Assembly (NCBI GenBank): GCA_038502055.1
Contig: JAXRKN010000043.1
Span: 6,820,001-6,884,000 of the forward strand
From: Tanytarsus gracilentus
Lineage: Eukaryota; Arthropoda; Insecta; Diptera; Chironomidae
Direction of reading: 5' to 3'
Length of the DNA stretch: 64,000 nucleotides
Shown here piece by piece: positions 52,401-61,122 of the stretch (the stretch's first letter is position 1; the number at the start of each line of letters is the position of its first letter). Both the position numbers and the translations under genes were made by a program. A model generated the notes under the pieces. It had not been told where the DNA came from, did not search any database, and was given only the letters and a program-made list of their open reading frames with translations.

Positions 52401-54138
52401 AAATGGAACACAATGGAAAATGGAACACAATGGAAAATGAAACACAATGGAAAATGGAACACAATGGAAAATGGAACACAATAGAAAATGGAACACAATG
52501 GAAAATGAAACACAATGGAAAATGAAACACAATGGAAAATGAAACACAATGGAAAATGGAACACAGTGGAAAATGAAACACAATGGAAAATGAAACACAA
52601 TGGAAAATGAAACACAATGGAAAATGAAACACAATGGAAAATGGAACACAATGGAAAATGGAACACAGTGGAAAATGAAACACAATGGAAAATAAAACAC
52701 AATGGAAATTGAAACACAGTCGAAACACAGTGGGAAGCCATATTGGGAAGCCATTTTGGGAAGCAATTTTGGGAAGCCATTTTTGAGAAGCCATTTTTGG
52801 GAAGCCATTTTGGGAAGCCATTTTGGGAAGCCATTTTGGGAAGCCAAAAGGGGAGGCCAGAAGGGGAGGCCAGAAGGGGAAGCCAATACTGATCTGTTAC
52901 AAGTGGGTTACACGGCAACACCCACGTGTGGGTTTTGAAACATTTTTTATTATTTTTCAGGTGATTTTAGCGAGTCAGAATCGTTTGTTGGAAAAGTTTC
53001 GTATCTTGATTTTTGGGATCGAGCATTGACCGCAATCGAGGTGAATGAATATTATCGAACATGCGATCCTTATCGTGGTTCTTTCGTGTCGTGGACTGAT
53101 TTAAAATTCAAAACTATTGGAACACTCAAAGTCGACAAATCTGAATTTTGTAAACCATGCGAACAAAATTTAGAGATTGAAAATGCCATCATAATTTATG
53201 GAGATCAAACGGCTTTTGTTAAATGCTCAGAAGGCTTCAAGCTCGAAGGAAATCCCTTCCTTTTCTGTTTGAGAACATCTAAATGGGATTTATCGCGATT
53301 GCCTTCATGTAAAATTGTAAAATGTGAAATTCTTAAACCTCCCGCAAATGGACGAATGATTTTGACTAAAACCAGCTACAAAGGCACAGCTAAATTTACA
53401 TGCGATGATGGATTTAAGCTTATTGGAAGTAATTCATTAACTTGCACTGATTTTGGCAAATGGTCAAGTGGAGTACCTCACTGCAAGAGTCTTTATGAAT
53501 GCCAAGCTCTGACAGTTCCTACAAATGGACGTTTGGTTTATGCTTCTGATTCTGGAATTGTTTCCAACAACCTTTCAACATACCCGCTCGGTACTTTTGC
53601 TGAAATTCAATGCAATGACGGATTTTCACTTGAGAATGAAAATTTAATTTCATGCACTGAAAATGGTGTTTGGGATTTTGAAGTTGAAGATTGTGCGAAA
53701 ATTGATGTCGAAATTCCAAATCATTTTTGGCAAGATTTAAAGGAATTTTTGTTCATTTCGTGTAAGCAGAAAAAACCAAAACTTTGCAAAATTTACAGCA
53801 CAGATTTTGACACTGATTTGACTTTTTTCGAACTCCCCGAAACTATCGAGTATGAAGGTATGGATTTAAAGCTTTTTAAGCTTCTAACTAACATTGCACA
53901 ATCAGACGACTTAAATGCTTCAAGTTTTTTGAAAATTCTACTCGCAAATGTCAACGATAAATCTAAAATTGACGCATTTCGATTTGTCATTTGTCTCTAT
54001 GTGGATTTAATTTTAATCGATCATGCTATGGATGTTGAAGTTGCCGGCGAACTTGATGGAAATATCAACAATGATATTAAAAGATTGTTGACGAAAAATA
54101 CCAAAATTATTTACTCAAATTATCTTAAAAATCACTAA
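46478..54138 (+). CDS. Secreted SVEP1-like mosaic protein (VWA, sushi, HYR, EGF, pentraxin)
   Basis: Extracellular adhesion-type protein of SVEP1-like architecture, 1905 aa predicted from 12 phase-consistent exons: 46478-46912, 46966-47097, 47150-47927, 47982-48245, 48300-49294, 49344-49740, 49805-50246, 50305-50778, 50830-50997, 51055-51368, 51451-51591, 52961-54138. Signal peptide residues 1-20. VWA domain about 94-275 with MIDAS-type DSSSSVG. Cys-rich and sushi repeats about 290-605, HYR-type repeats about 610-790 (TPPQIVCPSN, TPPSFENC), one sushi, and a Lys-rich linker. TNFR/ephrin-receptor-like Cys repeats, about five EGF repeats, and a pentraxin domain (SFCSWI, then GQEQDSVGG, SFVGKVSYLDFWDRAL) follow. 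Three sushi repeats and a unique roughly 130-aa tail without a membrane segment end it. The ATG at 46478 is chosen for the signal peptide. Intron 11 contains a repeat element. Confidence 0.88.
52349..52730 (-). repeat. 17-bp tandem repeat array (copy B)
   Basis: About 22 units, on the plus strand ACACAATGGAAAATG(G/A)A, the complement of the unit in copy A. Variant positions alternate GGAAC/GAAAC and CAATGG/CAGTGG. Long open frames on both strands across it are artefacts of a stop-free 17-mer. Confidence 0.85.
52730..52880 (+). repeat. GGGAAGCCATTTT-type tandem array
   Basis: About ten imperfect units of 13-17 bp (GGGAAGCCATTTT, grading into GGGGAGGCCAGAA). Found only in copy B; copy A has a short degenerate equivalent (GAAGCC repeats near 16665-16700). 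Confidence 0.75.
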
Positions 54139-54144
54139 AATAAA
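54139..54144 (+). terminator. Possible polyadenylation signal for the SVEP1-like gene
   Basis: AATAAA directly after the stop codon (54136-54138). If used, the 3' UTR would be only some 20-30 nt. The next gene starts 245 nt downstream of the stop, so a short 3' UTR is plausible. Confidence 0.4.
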
Positions 54145-54383
54145 ATTTATTTTGAAAATTTAAGCTTTGAATTAAAATTTTTTGTTAGATTGAAAAAAAA
54201 ATAAAATTAAACGAATTCAATACCAAAAAATTAAAAAAGTTTCATAAAAGCTCTCCAAAGCATCCAACACACCTATTTGAAATTCATTCGTCCGTTTAGT
54301 CTTCACAGTTAGCTTTGGAAAAATTTTCATTCATATTTTTTTTTCGTTTTGATCTTTGAAATTATTCGTGTGTGTTCAGAGTC

Positions 54384-55307
54384 ATGGATTTTACTCAGCA
54401 CAATAAAATAAACACTTGTTTTCCGACTCCAAATCGTGTCGTAGACAGTCGACCACAGCCGAAAGGCTTTAACATGCCTCAATATTCAAAATACACAGCA
54501 CCACCCTCTTACTCATCATACCAGTCGCAACAACAGCATGTATTTCGCAATCCTACGATGCAGCAGCACGGCGATGGAAGTGACAAAGTGGCAGGAATGT
54601 CAAAATGCTATCAGCCATACACGTTTAATGCACCTGCAATGAATCCTTGCATGGCGCCACAGAAAAATTCTTATTACGATGATCCAATGCTAATGAAATC
54701 GCACGATTATAAATCAATGGGTGGTGAAGATCAAATGGTCTCGATGCAAGCCGATAACGACGATCTTAACATTGAATTCTATCAATGTGCACCGCCTAAA
54801 GTTCGTGCAATTCCGACGCAAGGAAAGACAACAAATTTAAATATAGATCCTTTTCGGCCGGTTCTCGAGTCGATGAGACAATTTACGGATCCATGCACAC
54901 CCGAGGGCAAAATGAAACCCACAATCGAGAACCATCAGACATATTTTTTTAGTCACAAAAGCGAAGACGCCAACGCAAATCGGGAGGATGAAAATGATGA
55001 GGAAACTGTACATCTTGAGAATTCTTACAAAAGTCGTACAAAGATAATTAAAATACCGAATGGCGTCAGGATAGTGACTGAGATTGTGAAGAATGAATCT
55101 GAGTGCGGTAATGAAGTATTCAGAAACTTCCGTCAGCTATCGAAGCACGAAAAATGGCTAAATAAATCTAAAATGATCATTGGTGATAGTGACCAGCAGC
55201 AAGTCGAGTCGAGTAAAAGGCAAGACGACGACGACCACGAAAATTGTATCGAAAATGATGCCGAAAATGATTTATACAAAGGCAGCAGCAGCCTCATCAA
55301 CCTTTAA
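54384..55307 (+). CDS. Uncharacterised intronless protein, 307 aa
   Basis: A single open exon beginning MDFTQHNKINTCFPTPNRVV at the first ATG. I do not recognise it. The N-terminal half is Gln/Ser/Pro/Met-rich and probably disordered (SYSSYQSQQQHVF, NAPAMNPCMAPQ). The middle has a more ordered-looking stretch (DDLNIEFYQCAPPKVRAIP and NLNIDPFRPVLESMRQF). The C-terminal part contains KIIKIPNGVRIVTEIVKNE, then FRQLSKHEKWLNKSKM, and ends in an acidic tail (DDDDHENCIENDAEND). No signal peptide or membrane segment. Codon use is like that of neighbouring genes and an AATAAA lies 121 nt after the stop, supporting a real gene. Confidence 0.7.
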   Translation: MDFTQHNKINTCFPTPNRVVDSRPQPKGFNMPQYSKYTAPPSYSSYQSQQQHVFRNPTMQQHGDGSDKVAGMSKCYQPYTFNAPAMNPCMAPQKNSYYDDPMLMKSHDYKSMGGEDQMVSMQADNDDLNIEFYQCAPPKVRAIPTQGKTTNLNIDPFRPVLESMRQFTDPCTPEGKMKPTIENHQTYFFSHKSEDANANREDENDEETVHLENSYKSRTKIIKIPNGVRIVTEIVKNESECGNEVFRNFRQLSKHEKWLNKSKMIIGDSDQQQVESSKRQDDDDHENCIENDAENDLYKGSSSLINL

Positions 55308-55427
55308 TCGTATTTGCGAACCGACGACACTGATTTCATTTAATGTCCTTCCATCGAAATTTCTGCTAATGTATTTTCAATTAAGAAATACGCACGAGGC
55401 TTGATAACCGACACTAGAAGAGATTTT

Positions 55428-55433
55428 AATAAA
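55428..55433 (+). terminator. Polyadenylation signal, uncharacterised intronless gene
   Basis: AATAAA 121 nt after the stop codon at 55307, in a context followed by T-rich sequence. Confidence 0.5.
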
Positions 55434-55589
55434 ACAATTTTTTTATTTAAAATTTTCATTCATAACGTCGTCTACATTTCAACTAACCTCTAAAAAATAA
55501 TCTTCATATATGCAGTGATGAGTAAATGTTATGACAAGGAATGACAACTTTGAGATTATTTCCATAATTTATTTGTGTGATTTTTTGAG

Positions 55590-56275
55590 CTAGTTTTGTT
55601 TGATTTTAACCCTTGTGGCACAGAAAAGGAAAAATAAAGGAATTTTGATGGAACTTGCATGGATTTTCGGCTTGCATGGAGATTTAAAATGACTTAAGGA
55701 AATTTGAAGGAATTTAATGGTTGACGGAATTTCAATGGAATTTCTGCGACCATTTCGGAAATTTGACGGAATTAGATAAATTAAATTCATTATTTTTTAA
55801 GGAAAATTTTGGTTCCATTGGAAAGAATAATAGGAAATTTTTTCCATTTCTTTTCCACAAATTTTTATGGAAATCTTTAGAATTTTATCGGAAAAAAATA
55901 TTATAAAATTCCGTCAAATTCCGCTTAAGGAAAGTTGTGAATTTTCAAGGAATTTATTTTCCATCAAAATTCCGACATGTTCCGTTTAGGAAAAGTTGTG
56001 GAATCTTAATGGAATTGTTTTCCATCAAAATTCCGTCAAGTTCCGTTAAGAAAAGTTTGGAATTTTAACGGAATTTTTTTCCATAAAATTCCGTCATGTT
56101 CCGTTTAGGAAAAATGTGGAATTTTAACGGAATTTATTTCCATCAAAATTCCTTCCTGTTCCGTTTCGGGAACTGTCATGGCACTTTACACGGAATTTAA
56201 TTTCAATCAAAATTCCGTATTTCCTTTAGGAAAAAGCGGAATTTTAACGGAATTTTATTTCGCGATCATAAATTG
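55590..56275. repeat. GGAATTTT-rich repeat tract with a roughly 60-bp tandem repeat
   Basis: From about 55908 to 56275 there are six diverged units of 55-62 bp. Each reads roughly AATTCCGTCATGTTCCGTTT, then AGGAAAAGTTGTGGAATTTT, then AACGGAATTTATTTCCATCA. Each unit is internally self-complementary (CGGAATTT ... AAATTCCG). The preceding 300 bp are a scrambled GGAATTT-rich version. Non-coding. Confidence 0.7.
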
Positions 56276-56324
56276 CATCATGTTCCTTAAAATTTTAATT
56301 TTTCATAAATTCGGAATATAAAAA

Positions 56325-56925
56325 TTCCTCACATTCCTTGCTGAAAAATCAACAGAAAAAATTAAGTTAACAGTTATCGATTCTTTTGATGAAATGAAAT
56401 AAAAAAAGGGACCATAAATTATTTTTATTTATCGTCAATCATTCATTCTCTCGGTGCTGTGTATGTATTTTTTTCTGATTGTTTTTTGCTTATGTTTTTG
56501 TTATTTTCTTTTTTTTTTTTTTTTTTTCTTTTTTTGAAATATATTTTTTTTTCGTTTTTCAATTAATGTTTTTGAGAGTTAGTTAATTAAATATTTTTGG
56601 AGAATGTTAATTAAAATTCTCAAGGAAAAAATTAATATTTATATTGTGCTATGATGGTTATTTAATTAAAAAATTCTTCCTGTTCTCAACTGTCATCACA
56701 TTACCCTAAAATTTCAATCAAAATTCCAAGCGATAAAATTTTATCGCGATCATAAATTGCTCCCAAAAAAAATCTCACATTCCTTGCTGAAAAATCAACA
56801 GAACAAATTAAGTTAACAGTTATCGTTCTTTTGATGAAATGCCATAAATTATTTTTATTTATCGTCAATCATTCATTCTCTCGGTGCTGTGTATGTATTT
56901 TCTGATTGTTTTTTGCATATGATCG
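56325..56925 (+). repeat. Direct duplication of about 150 bp
   Basis: Segment 56325-56487 (from CTCACATTCCTTGCTGAAAA to TCTGATTGTTTTTTGC) is repeated nearly identically at 56768-56921. Copy 1 has small insertions, including an AAAAAAGGGA stretch. A poly-T/T-rich tract (about 56508-56555) and other AT-rich sequence lie between. The near-identity suggests a recent local duplication. Confidence 0.7.
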
Positions 56926-58772
56926 CTGTTTGTAAGAAGGAAGAGATGCTTCGTTTGTGCTCATTTGAATATAAATGCCAACTTGCTCTGAAAAAAAAAC
57001 TATTACCCTGGAAGCAAGCAAGGACTTTTAATTAATTTTTTGTAATATTTTAAAATTTATAGCGTTAATTAAATTTCAAGGGATATTTTTCGTTCCCATG
57101 GTATTGTCGCAAAATATTTGTTGATTTTGAGTTCAAATTCAAGCGTTGTGTCAGCAGGGTGAGGAATTCTATCTACCATGTGCATAACTTCATTTTCAGA
57201 ATCTGTCTCTCGGATGAATCAAGTTCTCGCTTACGCCTGCTAATGATGATTAATCCATGGATGTTAAGCACGTAGGAATTTTTTGTGCAATCGTTTTTGA
57301 ATGTTCAACGATAAGCGGAGCAAATTTGTCTAAAATCTTTACGAAGCGCACTTGAATACTTTCAAAGTGTTTTTTTCTCCGCTAGATGTTGAAAGTTTTT
57401 GCAAAAAGTTATTTCAATGTGACTTCTTTGAGGGTTTATTGATGAAACAAAAAATGAATTGCTCAAACTTTATAATTAAATTTTGAATTCCTCTAAAAAA
57501 TCGCCAACGCATGACGTTAACTTTTTCCTTTTCACTTTATTTCTATAAATACATTTTAGTGAGATACCCAAGCCCGCATAAATTAAAAGAATTTTTCAAA
57601 ATTTAAATTCGCATTGCTATGTGTCGGGTGCGCTCTTTGAGAGAGCAAGTTGAAAAGTCCTTGACTTTTCTTTTTAGATTTTAATTCATGCACAAAATAA
57701 GAAAAGATTTTCTGAACACTGAGAGAGAAATAAATAAAGCAGACACGGATTAACAACGTTATTATTTATGACGCTAATGCGCGGATAATATTTACGATTT
57801 TACTCTAAGACTTGTCGTCTGCTTGCTCACAGTACAATGGGATGAATTAAAGCGTTCAAATACAATCGGTAGCGCGGCGGCAAGCAGACACAAATAAAAC
57901 TTAAATGACGGTAAAGCTCGTTGGCTTATGTAGTTTAGATAATGAAGAAGAAGAAACAAAAAGAGATTGTAGACTGCGAGGGTAATGACACGTGAAATAG
58001 TTGAAGATTCCAAGCGAGAAGAACTCTGAAATTTTTTAAAAAAAATCAGTTTTAATTTTCTAAAATTTTGTTTTATTCAATTTTTAATCCTGATAATTTT
58101 TACAACTTCATCTCATCCCTGATAGCAGAAGAATAATTCGTCGATATTTTTTTTTGATGATAAATTCTTTCTCACATTGCTTGATTAATTTTTTTCACTC
58201 CTCTTTCATAATTAAAAGCGAAACGATAATTAATCAAGTGTATCGGTGGCGGCATGTGTGAATTGAAAAAATTCGTAAAATATTGCCTAATTCGGTGTCA
58301 AAGCAAAAGGAAATAATTTCGAACTCTAATGAATTGACCGTAAATCATTTGGAAGATTATAAAGTGAAAAGAAGTGTCCATTGATTTAATTTTTTTTGGA
58401 GGACTTTTGATTGCAATATATACGCGGTAGAGTGAGGTTGTTTGTGAATAACGGAAAGTGATTTTTTATCAAGACATTAATTAAGAATAAGAGGAGGGAC
58501 ACTCGAATTTAATGTGAATAATTTTATGAAAGATTAAATATTTATCAAATTTTTTAACTGTCCCGCCCCTGAATTCACAACTCACAAATAATCCTCACAC
58601 GGTAAATATCAGTTTCTCTCACGAGAGAGAATTAAAAATCGCTGACAATTAAATCTCATTCATAATATTTTTTTTGTCAAAGTATTTCTTATAACGCCTA
58701 AACTTAAGAGATAATAAAATAATTCTAAAAGAAGTTGAGACACACACATACAAATTATATGGACACGATGAT
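56926..58772. other. Non-coding interval
   Basis: About 1.8 kb AT-rich sequence. A 73-codon frame on the minus strand (57792-58013) has a hydrophobic stretch but no recognisable family or splice context. I see nothing else. Confidence 0.45.
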
Positions 58773-61122
58773 TTATTTCTTTAGCTTTATGCACGGCTCA
58801 CACCTTCCTGGCTTGAAGAAGTACGGATGGCATTCGGGATTGCAGTGTGCATGTTCTAGGTAATAATATCGATCGGAACCAATTGTCGCTGAATTTGTAG
58901 CGTCTTTTTTGTACGGAATTTTAACTTGAAAACTATTGACCGCTTCCTCATTGTCGTAGCCCTCCCTTCCGCTCGACTCAAGTTCAAGTTCAACTTCGGG
59001 AATGGCAAAGAGCTTCTGAAGGTCCTTATATTGAATTCTAATCGAATTGCCGCCACCGTAGCGTCTCGTTTCGCTACTCTGGAAGTCATTATCGAAATTT
59101 CCTTCCTCTGTGATTGAGCGTTTAAGTGAATTTGTGTCGGTTTCATTGTCGAATTTTGGCGGTAAAAGTCCCTCATCAGGCACACGCCACTCATAGTAAA
59201 TTGGAGGTCCCTTCGTTGTCGCGTCATCATAAATTTTGATTGTCTCATAGGGTGGAAGTAAATCATTGGCTGGAGGTGAGATAATTTTCTTTTGACCTTG
59301 CGCTGTCGGCGTGATTTGATTGGATGATGGAACATTTACGCGTGTCTGTGCTTGAGGTTGATAGTAGGATGGCGATCGTGTCACTAAGGGAGCCTTTTTG
59401 GTTGTGCTCACAGTTTGCGGTGGCCTTGGAGTTGTGCTAATTTTCGGTGTGGTTTGCACTACTGGTCTTCGCGTCGTTTGCGGTGCGAATGTTGGTGATG
59501 GCTTGCTGAAGAGGTTATTCACAATTGGTCTTTGAGTAATTGGAAATTGATTTTTATTATTTTGATTGCTGTTAAATTGTCTTCTCGTTGGTGGAATTGT
59601 CACAGCACCATTTTTACGCGTGAAATACTGCGAGAAATCGTAATCTTTATGGGTGGCCTTCTTGGATGGGAAAAAGTTGTTGAATGCCTTAAAATTCTTA
59701 TCGGGATCGAATGTTCTTGGCTTCTTTGTTGTTTGAATACTTTGATGTGCTACTGGTTGAGAAGATTTCTGTTGATATCTTGTCGGCTGTGTTGGCGACT
59801 GAACTGGAAGTCCAAGATTTTTGAGACGTTGCTCTTCCTGCAATCTAAATTGAAGATTGTGATTTGGAAGCACTCGTGGAGGTTCGAAGCCGGTGGGCGG
59901 TGGCTGGAAAGCTTTCGATTTAACTTCGCCCGATGACTCTGCCGAAAAAGCATTTCTTCGCTCGTTTGACTTATCATACTGAGGAAATTCTTCTGAGTCC
60001 GGCAAGAGTGTTGGATCAATCGAGTTCGTGTCGATTTGTGGTGGCAAAATATTGCTCGACGCTTGAGTCTCAAGAATCTCAAATTGCTTCTTATTCTTCT
60101 TCGACAGATCGAGTTCACTAATTTTATTTTGTGGTGCAACGAAATTATTCTGTGGGGTAGAAAAGAGAGAGAAAAAATTGTGTAAAGTCTTATGCAATGC
60201 AACTGAAATCATTGTAACCTTTTTGATGCTGCTCTTAAATATCGACGATGGGAATGGTTGATCAAACTGAAAGTCTGGCCGCGGCGTTCGCTTTTCTGCA
60301 TCACTATCCGATACGAAATGCTTATCCTAAGTCGTGACAGTCAAATTAATAATGCACTTTGTTTACGAGTCAATTAATTGCTTACCCTCTGTCCAATTAA
60401 TCGATTAAAAGCATAATTGGCCTCGGATGTTGAACAATCAACCATGTACCAGTGATCGCAGATGAGCATGCGTTGCTATAGAAAAGTGTGACATTTTGGA
60501 AGATAATAAATTCACACTTTAGTTTAAATAATTAAAATTAACTCACATGAAAAAGTGTATTATTGGGGCAATCGTACGTAAATTGTCGTCCCTGCGCATC
60601 GCACAAATGATAAACTTGACAGTCAGTCTCTATGTCTGCATAATAGCCACTCTCTCTCCCGCGGCACGTGAAACCTGATTTTGGAATTATGCCAGACGCC
60701 GCTGCTATATCATTTGACTGTTGCTGTAAGTGAATGAATGAAAAAAGAGAAGAGTTCATAATGCATTCAGTACATCACACACGCGAGAATATAAATGGAG
60801 CAAATATAAAAGAGTTTTGTGATTTCATAATAATGCGGCGTGTAATGGTTCATGTCCATTCATTCGGAAATGGATGATCATCAATATTTGCCGATTGAGA
60901 AATGGACTTGACCAATTTTCGGTCCAAATGATGATTTGCAATGGAGCAAATTAGTATCAATGCAAATATATTTCTGAAACTTTCAAGGTTGAGCTTTTGG
61001 ATGTTGATTTTAGGAAAAAATACAGAATTAATCAAAAAGCTCAACACCTCATTTGTAATCGTCGACGAGCAGCTGAGGCAAAATTGCACTAGTAGAAGAA
61101 CTGACCCAGTTCTCATCGCCAT
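58773..61122 (-). CDS. Secreted chitin-binding protein, CPAP1-like (one ChtBD2 domain)
   Basis: Cuticular protein analogous to peritrophins with a single chitin-binding type 2 (CBM14) domain. Exons are 61048-61122, 60547-60723, 60386-60475, 60219-60326 and 58773-60149, all phase 0, 608 aa. Exon 1 supplies a signal peptide (MAMRTGSVLLLVQFCLSC); its donor GAG|GTGTTG is weak, so this exon is the least certain. The ChtBD2 domain (about residues 43-100) has six cysteines in FTCRGRESGYYADIETDC, YHLC, YDC, LIC and VDC spacing, and is split by the 71-nt intron after LFH. The remainder is Pro/Thr/Gln-rich and probably disordered, ending in a small Cys cluster (HCNPECHPYFF, GRCEPC). One chitin-binding domain plus a long low-complexity tail fits CPAP1 proteins of the apical extracellular matrix. 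Confidence 0.85.

Larger units (their letters stand above)
51633..52941 (-). mobile_element. Non-autonomous element with 17-bp minisatellite, copy B (in intron 11 of the SVEP1-like gene)
   Basis: Inverted copy of the element at 16581-17486, about 1.3 kb. Left end AGTGTAACCCACGAAGTGG, right end CCACGTGTGGGTTTTGAAAC. A/T-rich flanks carry a possible 6-nt ATTTTT target duplication. It holds three to four tandem repeats of about 130 bp (about 51870-52320), then about 22 units of the 17-bp repeat (52349-52730), then a shorter array of GGGAAGCCATTTT units (52730-52880). No transposase. It lies wholly within an intron that splits the pentraxin domain. Confidence 0.75.

Noticed and set aside
52267..52921. 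Overlapping 184-205-codon frames on the minus strand in intron 11
   Set aside because: Same 17-bp and GGGAAGCC arrays in the second element copy; no conserved protein and located in an intron.
52942..52962. Splice acceptor of exon 12 supplied by the mobile element
   Set aside because: The flank of copy A (CCTGAAAATAAAAAAAT) resembles it, but the element ends at the GTTTC terminus and the leftover intron (about 54 nt) matches sibling introns, so the acceptor is better explained as native.
60850..61047. Read-through of the signal-peptide exon of the CPAP1-like gene (65 further codons)
   Set aside because: Ends in a stop without reaching the ChtBD2 exon; splicing GAG|CAA at 61048/60723 keeps phase and gives a normal secreted protein.
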